Shown piece after piece: positions 9,826-17,367 of a stretch of DNA of 64,000 bases (position 1 is its first letter; each line of letters opens with the position of its first letter). Where the stretch lies: the NCBI GenBank assembly GCA_013178375.1, contig JABLXQ010000009.1, positions 18,347 to 82,346 on the forward strand, in the 5' to 3' direction. The DNA is from Gammaproteobacteria bacterium (GTDB taxonomy: Bacteria; Pseudomonadota; Gammaproteobacteria; Pseudomonadales; Ketobacteraceae). Made by a program: the position numbers and the translations under genes. The notes beneath the pieces were generated by a model. It was given only the letters and a program-made list of their open reading frames with translations. It searched no databases and was not told the origin of the DNA.

Positions 9826-11163
9826 ATGAAGATCACCGTATTCGGCACCGGCTATGTAGGACTGGTCACAGGCGCCTGCTTGGCAGACGTGGGCCATGAT
9901 GTTCTGTGTGTGGATGTGGATGAAAGCAAGATCCTGAAGCTGCGGGAAGGGATCATTCCGATTCATGAGCCCGGCATTGATGAGGTGGTAGCGCGCTGCA
10001 TCGGGGAAGGCACCCTCAAATTCACCACCTCTGCCCAGGAAGCCGTCGCCCACGGCACTCTCCAGTTCATCGCCGTAGGCACCCCCCCCGACGAAGATGG
10101 CTCCGCTGACCTTAAATATGTGCTGGCGGTGGCCAAGACCATCGGCCAGTACATGACCGGCTACAAGGTGGTGGTGGACAAGTCCACGGTTCCCGTGGGA
10201 ACGGCGGAAAAGGTCAAGGCCGCCGTCCAGGCTCAACTGGTGGAACGCGGTGCCAACCTGCCCGTCGACGTCTGTTCCAACCCGGAATTCCTCAAGGAAG
10301 GCAATGCCTTGGAAGACTTCACCAAGGGTGCCCGTATCGTCATTGGCACCGATTCGGAGCAGGTGGTGGAGCTGATGCGTGAGTGTTACGCCCCCTACAA
10401 CCGCAACCATGACAAGATGATGTTCATGGACATCCGCGCGGCCGAGCTGACCAAATACGCCGCCAACGCCATGCTGGCCACCAAGATCAGCTTCATGAAC
10501 GAGATGTCGCAGCTAGCCGAGCGCCTGGGCGTGGACATCGAGCAGGTCCGCGAAGGCATCGGTTCCGACCCCCGCATCGGCTATCACTTCATTTATCCCG
10601 GTTGTGGCTACGGCGGCTCCTGTTTCCCCAAGGATGTCAAAGCCCTGACCCGTACCGCGCAATCCATTGGTTACGCAGCGGAACTGCTGGAAGCGGTGGA
10701 TAGCGTCAACGAGCGGCAAAAATCCATCCTGTTCGACAAGCTGATCAAAGCATTTGACGGCAATCTGAAAGGCAAGACCATCGCGGTATGGGGACTGGCA
10801 TTCAAACCCAATACCGACGACATGCGCGAAGCCCCCAGTCGGGTGCTGATGGAGGCGGTCTGGGCTGCTGGCGGTCGTATACAGGCATTCGACCCCGAGG
10901 CCATGCAGGAATGTGCCCGCATTTATGGCGCGCGCGCTGATCTGGTTCTGTGCGAAAACCGTAAAGACGCCGTGGCCGGCGCCGATGCACTGGTGATCTG
11001 CACGGAATGGAAAACCTTCCGCTCGGTGGATTTTGACTGGCTCAAGACCCAGCTCAAGTTCCCGGTGGTAGTGGACGGGCGCAACCTGTACCGGCCCGAA
11101 GACGCCAAGGCGGCCGGGTTCCTGTACTACGCGGTCGGACGCGGCGACTCGCTGGCCCGCTGA
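9826..11163 (+). CDS. ugd: UDP-glucose 6-dehydrogenase
   Basis: Oxidises UDP-glucose to UDP-glucuronate in two NAD-dependent steps, supplying uronic acids for surface polysaccharide. The 445-residue protein has GTGYVG (7-12), the central-helix Lys210 and Asn214 (LTKYAANAM), and the catalytic Cys266 in GYGGSCFPKD, all at normal spacing. The ATG at 9826 is preceded by AAAGGG and gives the family's usual N-terminus MKITVFGTGYVGL; the frame is open for 306 more codons upstream but nothing there looks coding. It starts a plus-strand group divergent from the GT2 gene across a 291-base gap in which I see no clear promoter. Confidence 0.97.
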   Translation: MKITVFGTGYVGLVTGACLADVGHDVLCVDVDESKILKLREGIIPIHEPGIDEVVARCIGEGTLKFTTSAQEAVAHGTLQFIAVGTPPDEDGSADLKYVLAVAKTIGQYMTGYKVVVDKSTVPVGTAEKVKAAVQAQLVERGANLPVDVCSNPEFLKEGNALEDFTKGARIVIGTDSEQVVELMRECYAPYNRNHDKMMFMDIRAAELTKYAANAMLATKISFMNEMSQLAERLGVDIEQVREGIGSDPRIGYHFIYPGCGYGGSCFPKDVKALTRTAQSIGYAAELLEAVDSVNERQKSILFDKLIKAFDGNLKGKTIAVWGLAFKPNTDDMREAPSRVLMEAVWAAGGRIQAFDPEAMQECARIYGARADLVLCENRKDAVAGADALVICTEWKTFRSVDFDWLKTQLKFPVVVDGRNLYRPEDAKAAGFLYYAVGRGDSLAR

Positions 11164-11178
11164 TCCGCAAACCAAGAT

Positions 11179-11206
11179 GGCCGGTTCCCGCCTGGGGCCG
11201 GCCTTT
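11179..11206 (+). terminator. Possible weak terminator after ugd
   Basis: GGCCGG and CCGGCC form a 6-bp stem over a 13-base loop starting 16 bases after the ugd stop, followed by TTTCCCTT. The tract of thymines is short, so termination would be partial at best. Confidence 0.35.
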
Positions 11207-11258
11207 CCCTTCCCGCCACGCAGTCATTGATTCCACTCCATCACCCCGGATATCCGTC

Positions 11259-12392
11259 ATGCCTGAATCCAGCCCAACCGACCGCCCACTCCGTATCGTT
11301 CAGGTGCTGCCCGCCCTCAATGAAGGCGGTGTCGAGCGCGGCACGGTGGAAATGGCGCGGGAACTGGTGTTGCTGGGTCACGAATCGATCGTGATCTCCA
11401 GTGGTGGACGCATGGTGGAACGGCTGCAGCGGGAAGGCACGCGGCACATCGAGATGCCGGTGCACCGCAAGTCCCTGCTGTCGCTGCGGCAGGTGAAGCC
11501 GATGCGCAAACTGCTGGCGGAGCTGCGGCCGGATATCGTCCATGTCCGCTCACGCATACCCGCCTGGATCGTCTGGCTGGCCTGGCGCTCCATGCCCCCC
11601 CAAAGCCGGCCGCGCCTGGTCAGCACCTTCCACGGCCTGTACTCCGTCAATCAGTACAGCGCGATCATGGCCAAAGCCGAGCACCTGATTGCGATATCCG
11701 ATTGCGTCAACCAGTACATCCTCGACCATTACAAGGTGCCGCCCGGCAAGATCACCCGCATCTTCCGCGGCCTCGATCCCGGCGCCTTTCATCGCGACGC
11801 CTGTACCCCGGAGTGGAAATCCCAGCTGTTCCGGCACTACCCGGAGCTGAAGGACAAGCGCCTGATCCTGATGCCGGGGCGGCTGTCACGCTGGAAGGGG
11901 CAGGAAGCGTTCCTGGACATGATGGCAAAACTGGTACAGATCCGGCCCGACTGCCACGGCCTGGTGGTGGGGGACGCAGAACCCAGCAAGCAGCACTACC
12001 TGCAGGAACTGCGGGACCAATGCCGGCAGAAGGGACTGGATCAGCATGTAACCTTCGTCGGCCACCGCTCCGACATCCCTGCGTTTTATGCCCTGGCGGA
12101 TATCACCTGCCATATGTCGAACAAGGCCGAGCCCTTCGGCCGCACCGTGCCCGAGGCACTGGCCTGCGGCTGCAAGGTGGTGGCCTTCAACCGGGGCGGC
12201 GCCAGCGAATCCCTGCAGCACTGTTTTCCCGAGGGACTGGTGGAACCGGACAACACCCTCGCGTTCGCCCAGAAGGTGGCGGAGCTGCTGGACCAGCCGG
12301 CGCAGATCCAGCTGCCGGCGGAATTTTTTCTGGAGCATCAGGTGAACGCGACGCTGGCGGTGTACCGAAGGCTGCTCGCCTCCCGGCCCTGA
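11259..12392 (+). CDS. GT4-type glycosyltransferase
   Basis: A 377-residue GT-B glycosyltransferase. It begins with RIVQVLPALNEGGVERGTV, the GGVE loop typical of GT4 acceptor domains, and has a LILMPGRLSRWKGQE strand before the donor site EPFGRTVPEA with Glu291 and Glu299. The 3' end is 63 bases from the next gene on the same strand. Synteny with lipopolysaccharide core loci next to ilvE and glnE suggests it decorates the core oligosaccharide; this is inference. The sequence resembles the GT4 encoded at 14268-15320 in its opening residues, so the two may share ancestry. Confidence 0.9.
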   Translation: MPESSPTDRPLRIVQVLPALNEGGVERGTVEMARELVLLGHESIVISSGGRMVERLQREGTRHIEMPVHRKSLLSLRQVKPMRKLLAELRPDIVHVRSRIPAWIVWLAWRSMPPQSRPRLVSTFHGLYSVNQYSAIMAKAEHLIAISDCVNQYILDHYKVPPGKITRIFRGLDPGAFHRDACTPEWKSQLFRHYPELKDKRLILMPGRLSRWKGQEAFLDMMAKLVQIRPDCHGLVVGDAEPSKQHYLQELRDQCRQKGLDQHVTFVGHRSDIPAFYALADITCHMSNKAEPFGRTVPEALACGCKVVAFNRGGASESLQHCFPEGLVEPDNTLAFAQKVAELLDQPAQIQLPAEFFLEHQVNATLAVYRRLLASRP

Positions 12393-12455
12393 TCCAGCAG
12401 CACTGCGGTATAATAAAAAATTGTCCGCGCCAACATCCAACCGCGAGATCACCGC

Positions 12456-13496
12456 ATGAGAATACTCAACGTCGCCTATCAGCAACTTCGGCGCTATGGC
12501 CAGACCCGTGTCAGCTGGGCGCAGAAACTGATGTTCGGCCTGATCAAGAACGATCATTACACCGTATCGTTCAGCGACCGCGACGTGGCGGCCTTTGAAG
12601 CGCCGCTGGGCATCCGCGACCTGGGCCGCAAGAAAGCCAACCAGCGCCTGCTGGAAATGACAAAAGCGGTGGAACCGGATCTGGTAATCGCCGGCCACTG
12701 CGACATCATCACCAATGAAACCCTGCAGGCGATCAAAAAGCAGAATCCGCACTGCAAAATCGCCCACTGCAACAACGATCCACTGTTCGTGCCCAGCAAC
12801 GTCGAGCGCATCAAGCACCGCGCCAGTGTGGTGGATGCGATTTTCATTTCCACCGGACGTCGCGAACTGAAAATGTTTGAGGGAATCGGCGCACGCGTCT
12901 ACCACATGCCCAATCCGGTCGATGCTTCGGTTGAAAATCTCAACAACGCCATTCGCACCGATCTGCCCATCGACCTGCTGTTCTGCAGCAACAGCGACGA
13001 CTTCACCAAGCGGCTGGAAATGGTGAAATACCTGAAAGACCAGCTCGCCAATGAAATGAATTTCAAAACCTATGGCAATTTCGGCGAGCCGCCAGTGTGG
13101 GGTCGCGACTATGACCGCGCCCTGAGCCAAAGCAAGATGGGACTCAACTTCAACCGCCAGGAAATCCATTACTGGTATTCCTCGGCGCGCATGGCACAGC
13201 TGGCAGGCAACGGTATCCTCCAATACACCCACGCCAATCTGAAATTCGACGAGCTGCTACCACCGGAATCCGTGGTGTATTTCCACGAAGTGGATGATCT
13301 GCTGAAGAGTATCCGCGAATTCCACCACGACGACGCCAAACGCCAGGCCTGGGCCACCCGCGCCCGTGATTTCTTCCACACCGAAATGAATTCAAAACTG
13401 TACGCCCAGTACATCGTGGAAGCGTCGCTGCAGATTCCGTTTTCCCACGACTACGTGTGGGCGCGGGACATCCACCTGGATGGTTCGATGAAATGA
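12456..13496 (+). CDS. CgeB-like glycosyltransferase
   Basis: A 346-residue protein I place with the CgeB/Glyco_trans_1_2 type of glycosyltransferases, from a DLVIAGHCD strand, a CNNDP segment, the PNPVD turn, and a C-terminal part with WYSSARMAQLAGNGILQY followed by FHEVDDL. These mark a GT-B fold with a shortened donor domain. It starts MRILNVAYQQL after a GAGATCACC leader. A TATAAT occurs at 12409-12414, but no matching -35 box is visible. Its stop overlaps the next start by four bases (ATGA), so it is translated together with the YrbL-like kinase. The sugar is unknown. Confidence 0.72.
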   Translation: MRILNVAYQQLRRYGQTRVSWAQKLMFGLIKNDHYTVSFSDRDVAAFEAPLGIRDLGRKKANQRLLEMTKAVEPDLVIAGHCDIITNETLQAIKKQNPHCKIAHCNNDPLFVPSNVERIKHRASVVDAIFISTGRRELKMFEGIGARVYHMPNPVDASVENLNNAIRTDLPIDLLFCSNSDDFTKRLEMVKYLKDQLANEMNFKTYGNFGEPPVWGRDYDRALSQSKMGLNFNRQEIHYWYSSARMAQLAGNGILQYTHANLKFDELLPPESVVYFHEVDDLLKSIREFHHDDAKRQAWATRARDFFHTEMNSKLYAQYIVEASLQIPFSHDYVWARDIHLDGSMK

Positions 13497-14251
13497 CACT
13501 GCAACTGACGACGCTGGAACCATTTGCACGCGGAGGCAATCGCCTCTGTTTCGTGCATCCGGATTATCCGGACCGCGTCATCAAAGTGCGGCGACCGGAT
13601 TTTTCCCTGGAAGAACGGCGGCGGCGCAAAGGCTTTCCGAAAAATCTGCGGCCACTGTCCAGCTTCGATGACAACGCCGAGGAAAATCGCACGATGTTCG
13701 CGCTGGATCGCCAGCTCGGTGCGCCCCTGTACCAGCACGTCAGTCGCTGCTTCGGCTTTGAAGACAGCGACATGGGCAAGGGGCTGGTGTCGGAACTGAT
13801 TCGCGACGCCAGCGGCAAGATTTCCCACACGCTGAAGCAGTACATCTGGGACAACGGCTACGATGACAACGCCCGCGCGGCGGTGGAAGAATTCTGCGCC
13901 TGTTGGGAGACGCTGGGTGTGCCATCACGAGATCTGCTGCTGCACAATCTGGTGGCGCAGCGGGATGGCGGTGGCAAGATCGTGCGGCTGGTGGTGATTG
14001 ACGGCCTCGGCAGCTCCAGCCTGATTCCGCCGCAGTTCTGGCCCCATAGTCTGTTGACCGGCAAGGCCAGGCGTAAAACCGCCGACCTGCACCAGCGCAT
14101 CGAAAAACTGCTGTCGCAGCGCGGGCAGGACCAATTTCCCGGCTACCACGGCCAGCTGTTTCACGACGGCGTGAGCACCGGCGCGAACGCAGGCACACAA
14201 GCTGGCGACGATAACAACGCAGCAAACACTACTGGCCCGCAACAACCATGA
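13493..14251 (+). CDS. YrbL-family putative kinase
   Basis: A 252-residue member of the YrbL family, a kinase-like fold related to lipopolysaccharide core kinases. The N-terminus carries a glycine-rich loop and lysine (GGNRLCFVHPDYPDRVIKV), and the C-terminal half has LLLHNLVAQ where kinases place the catalytic loop, then VVIDGLGSSSLIP in place of DFG. In family terms the function is not settled; here a four-base overlap with a glycosyltransferase gene and another glycosyltransferase 16 bases later suggest phosphorylation of a core sugar. The last 30 residues are low-complexity and rich in Ala, Gly and Asn. The start at 13493 was chosen for the ATGA coupling and family N-terminus. Confidence 0.75.
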   Translation: MTLQLTTLEPFARGGNRLCFVHPDYPDRVIKVRRPDFSLEERRRRKGFPKNLRPLSSFDDNAEENRTMFALDRQLGAPLYQHVSRCFGFEDSDMGKGLVSELIRDASGKISHTLKQYIWDNGYDDNARAAVEEFCACWETLGVPSRDLLLHNLVAQRDGGGKIVRLVVIDGLGSSSLIPPQFWPHSLLTGKARRKTADLHQRIEKLLSQRGQDQFPGYHGQLFHDGVSTGANAGTQAGDDNNAANTTGPQQP

Positions 14252-14267
14252 CGGACTTTCTGCATTC

Positions 14268-15320
14268 ATGACCACAACACCCCTACGCATCGCCCAGGTG
14301 CTGGCCGGCGCGGAAAAAGGCGGCGCGGAGAATTTTTTCGTGCGACTCGTGGGCGCCCTCAATGAACGTCCTGAATTGCAGGAGAAGGCATTCATTCGCA
14401 ATCACGCACACCGGGTTGATTTGCTGCGCAACAGCGGCGTGGAAACCGAAGGCTTCCGTTTTGGCGGCAAACTGGATGTGCTGGACGCCTGGGCCTATCG
14501 GCGTGCACTGCTGAACTTTCACCCCGACATCGTGATGACCTGGATGGGCCGCGCCAGCATCGCCACCCCCGCCGGCAAGGGCCGCTATATTTTGGTGAAT
14601 CGGCTCGGCCACTACTACAACCTGAAATATTACCGGCATGCGGATTACTGGGTTGGCATCAGCCGCGGCATCTGCAAGCACATGGTCGATGGCGGCATGC
14701 CCGCCGATCGCGTGTTCTACATTCCCAATTTCGCCGACGAAACGCCGGTGCAGCCAATTCCGCGCGACAGTTTCAACACGCCCACCGATCGTCCGCTGAT
14801 TCTCGCAGCGGGGCGTTTGCATGAAAACAAGGCATTTGAAGTGTTGCTGCAGGCGATGACGGATTTGCCGGGCGTCACCTTGTGGCTGGCTGGATCAGGG
14901 CCGGAAGAAGCCAATCTGAAACAGCTGTGCAACCGGCTGGGTCTGGATGAGCAGGTGCGCTTTCTGGGCTGGCGCAACGACGTGACTACACTGATGGCGT
15001 CGGTGGATCTGTTCGTGTGTCCGTCCCGGCACGAGGGGCTGGGGTCGATCGTGATGGAATCCTGGGCCCACCGCTGCCCCATCGTCGCTACTAATTCGCA
15101 GGGGCCGGGCGAGGCAATTACGGATGGTGTCAGCGGCCTGATCACGCCGGTGAACGATGCCAAAGCGCTCAGCCAGGCGATACGCAAAGTCATTGAAAAT
15201 CCGGATTTGCGACAGGCGCTGATCGAGGGTGGCAGCCGGGTGTATGCAGAAGGTTATTGCCGGCAGCACATCGTGGAGGAGTATGTGAGGCTGTACCAGC
15301 AGATCAAGGCACGCGGCTGA
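14268..15320 (+). CDS. GT4-type glycosyltransferase
   Basis: A 350-residue GT-B glycosyltransferase. It has the acceptor loop GAEKGGAENFF, a GRYILVNRLG segment, the strand LILAAGRLHENK, and the donor-site EGLGSIVMES with Glu256 and Glu264. The pattern resembles transferases that work on lipopolysaccharide core. It follows the YrbL-like gene by 16 bases and ends six bases before the stop of the convergent ELM1-type gene, so the two transcripts probably run into each other. Donor and linkage cannot be assigned. Confidence 0.9.
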   Translation: MTTTPLRIAQVLAGAEKGGAENFFVRLVGALNERPELQEKAFIRNHAHRVDLLRNSGVETEGFRFGGKLDVLDAWAYRRALLNFHPDIVMTWMGRASIATPAGKGRYILVNRLGHYYNLKYYRHADYWVGISRGICKHMVDGGMPADRVFYIPNFADETPVQPIPRDSFNTPTDRPLILAAGRLHENKAFEVLLQAMTDLPGVTLWLAGSGPEEANLKQLCNRLGLDEQVRFLGWRNDVTTLMASVDLFVCPSRHEGLGSIVMESWAHRCPIVATNSQGPGEAITDGVSGLITPVNDAKALSQAIRKVIENPDLRQALIEGGSRVYAEGYCRQHIVEEYVRLYQQIKARG

Positions 15321-15326
15321 CGTCCT

Positions 15327-16247
15327 TCAGCGCAACAGCTGCAGCAACCACTTCGCCGCCCGGTCCGCTTCCCACAACCGCGTTGGCGACGGCGGCAACG
15401 GCTGGTGCAGATCCCAATGGGCAAAATCCCGTATCCAGCCCTCCTTCAGCAATTCATCCATGTTTTTTACCACCCGCGACTGGCGCAACGGCTTCAGGTC
15501 CAGCAGGCCCGTGGGCGCACCTGAAGTGATGCATTCATACACCATCGACACACTGTCACGGGTCACCCACAGCTGGCCGGTGGTATCCAGTTGCTGCTTG
15601 ATGAAGCCGCGCGCGGTGTCCTTGTGGGAAATCAGCGTCAGGTTGGGCAGGTTTCTGGCTTTCAGTGCTGGCAGGAATGCTGCCGGTGAGCGCCTCGAAT
15701 CGGTCAGCGTCCAGTGCACGCCGGACTGGGCACGGCAGATTTTTTCCACCTGATCGATGACCGCCCCATCGTCCCAGCCGTAATGCTCATTAATGCCACC
15801 GATCAGAAAGGTGCCGGTATTTTTATCACGGCCCTCATAACGGGGAATCACCGGGTTCATCACGCCGGTAGTGGGCAGCACGTTTTTGCGCTTCGGCGGA
15901 TTGTCATGCAGCGGCGTGATGTTGGCGTCAAACAGCGCAGCCGGAAACGCACCCTTCATCAGCAGAATGGTTTTGGCGCGGAAGATTCGCTTCAGCATCA
16001 GGATCAGGCTGTGAGTACCGGCCCCGGCGCCCAGAATCCAGTCCGGCGCCGGCAGGTTCGGCATCACCCGGCGCCTCAGCACGGCAACGAGCAGACTGAT
16101 CTGAATGGTATCGACGGGAAGCCAGTGAATTTCGAACGGCGCCAGGGCCTGCAGGCGCTCCACCAGGCCTTCCTGTTGGCTGCGATGGCCGGGTTTTTCG
16201 TCGGTGACAACCCAGAGGATGGTGGGCTTGGCGGCTTGGGCTGTCAT
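15327..16247 (-). CDS. ELM1-family (DUF1022) glycosyltransferase-like protein
   Basis: A 306-residue protein of the ELM1 family, named after a plant mitochondrial fission factor but common in bacteria as a GT-B-like protein in lipopolysaccharide loci. Family signs are VVTDEKPGHRSQQEGL at the N-terminus, DWILGAGAGTHS, FLIGGINEHYGWD, LTDSRRSP and the late VTRDSVSMVYECITSGAPTGLL. It lies downstream of ilvE on the same strand after a hairpin and is convergent with a GT4 gene. In Pseudomonas, by general knowledge, the region next to ilvE and glnE holds core glycan genes, so a role in core assembly is plausible. Biochemical activity is unproven for the bacterial family. Confidence 0.82.
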   Translation of the reverse strand: MTAQAAKPTILWVVTDEKPGHRSQQEGLVERLQALAPFEIHWLPVDTIQISLLVAVLRRRVMPNLPAPDWILGAGAGTHSLILMLKRIFRAKTILLMKGAFPAALFDANITPLHDNPPKRKNVLPTTGVMNPVIPRYEGRDKNTGTFLIGGINEHYGWDDGAVIDQVEKICRAQSGVHWTLTDSRRSPAAFLPALKARNLPNLTLISHKDTARGFIKQQLDTTGQLWVTRDSVSMVYECITSGAPTGLLDLKPLRQSRVVKNMDELLKEGWIRDFAHWDLHQPLPPSPTRLWEADRAAKWLLQLLR

Positions 16248-16279
16248 GGCGGCCCCTTCAGGCAGGGTATGCGGTAGGA

Positions 16280-16312
16280 CGTGGCCGCAAGGTGAGATTC
16301 CTGGCGGCCACG
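16280..16312. other. Hairpin between ilvE and the ELM1-type gene
   Basis: CGTGGCCGC (16280-16288) and GCGGCCACG (16304-16312) form a perfect 9-bp stem with a 15-base loop. It follows the ilvE stop by about ten bases and has no run of T on either strand, so it is not a standard terminator; it may stabilise the ilvE transcript end or cause partial termination. Confidence 0.5.
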
Positions 16313-16322
16313 GGCAGACGGA

Positions 16323-17243
16323 TCAAATATAGCTGATCCAGTCCTTGTGGGTGCTGGTACGACCCATGACGTGATCGAAATACAATTTCTGCAATTGCTC
16401 GGTGATCGGGCCGCGCTTGCCGGAACCGATGACGCGGCCATCCAGTTGCTGGATCGGCAGCACTTCAGCGGCAGTGCCGGTGAAGAAGGCTTCGTCTGCG
16501 ACATAGACTTCGTCGCGGGTGATGCGTTTTTCGATCACTTCGTAGCCCAGTTCGTTGGCCAGCTGCATGACCGTGGCGCGGGTGATGCCGTCCAGGCAGG
16601 CGGTCAGTTCCGGCGTGTAGATCTTGCCCTTGTACACGGTAAACACGTTCTCGCCGCTGCCTTCGGCTACGTAGCCTTCGGTATCCAGCAGCAGGGCTTC
16701 CTCGCAACCGCAGGCCAGGGCTTCGTTCAGCGCCAGCATGGAGTTGATGTAGTGACCGTTCGCCTTCGCCTTGCACATGGAGATGTTCACATGGTGGCGG
16801 GTGTAGGACGAGGTGCGCACCTTGATGCCCACTTCCTTGGCTTCCGGCGACATGTAGGACGGCCATTCCCACGCGGCGACGATCATGTGCACCTGCAGGT
16901 TGGAGGCGCGCAGGCCCATGCCCTCGGAACCGAAGAACACCATCGGGCGCAGGTAGGCGTGGGGCAGTTTGTTTTCCCGCACGGCGGCCAGTTGCGCTTC
17001 GTTCACCTGTTCTTTGGTGAAGGGGATTTTCATGTTCATGATGTGGGCGGAGCGGAACAGGCGGTCGGTATGCTCCTGCAGGCGGAAGATGCCCGGGCCG
17101 TTCGCAGTGGCGTAGGCGCGGACGCCTTCAAACACGCCCATGCCGTAATGCAGGGTGTGGGTCAGCACGTGGACCTTGGCATCACGCCAGGGCACCATTT
17201 CGCCGTCAAACCAGATCAGACCGTCGCGGTCGGCCATGGACAT
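16323..17243 (-). CDS. ilvE: Branched-chain amino acid aminotransferase
   Basis: Transfers the amino group between glutamate and the keto acids of leucine, isoleucine and valine, using pyridoxal phosphate. The 306-residue length matches class IV enzymes. The PLP lysine lies in CKAKANGHYINSM, followed by ALNEALACGCEEALLLD and EGSGENVFTVYKGK, and then the phosphate-binding GITRATV. The start MSMADRDGLIWFDGE follows GGAGAG. It lies 124 bases after glnE on the same strand; the glnE-ilvE order next to lipopolysaccharide genes is known from Pseudomonas, which helps place this organism. Confidence 0.96.
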   Translation of the reverse strand: MSMADRDGLIWFDGEMVPWRDAKVHVLTHTLHYGMGVFEGVRAYATANGPGIFRLQEHTDRLFRSAHIMNMKIPFTKEQVNEAQLAAVRENKLPHAYLRPMVFFGSEGMGLRASNLQVHMIVAAWEWPSYMSPEAKEVGIKVRTSSYTRHHVNISMCKAKANGHYINSMLALNEALACGCEEALLLDTEGYVAEGSGENVFTVYKGKIYTPELTACLDGITRATVMQLANELGYEVIEKRITRDEVYVADEAFFTGTAAEVLPIQQLDGRVIGSGKRGPITEQLQKLYFDHVMGRTSTHKDWISYI

Positions 17244-17367
17244 GGTGAAACTCTCCTATCGATTACAGGCTTGTCTTTGAATGCAGCAAGTTTGAAAGCA
17301 TTTAGGCCGCGTGTGCCGCGGCTGAGGCCGGCCACTATAGCACAAGTGGCAAGGCCTTTGACGAGGC

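Noticed and set aside
12409..12414. TATAAT before the CgeB-like glycosyltransferase as a promoter
   Set aside because: Perfect -10 hexamer, but no -35 box or TGN extension is found, so it is only mentioned with the gene.
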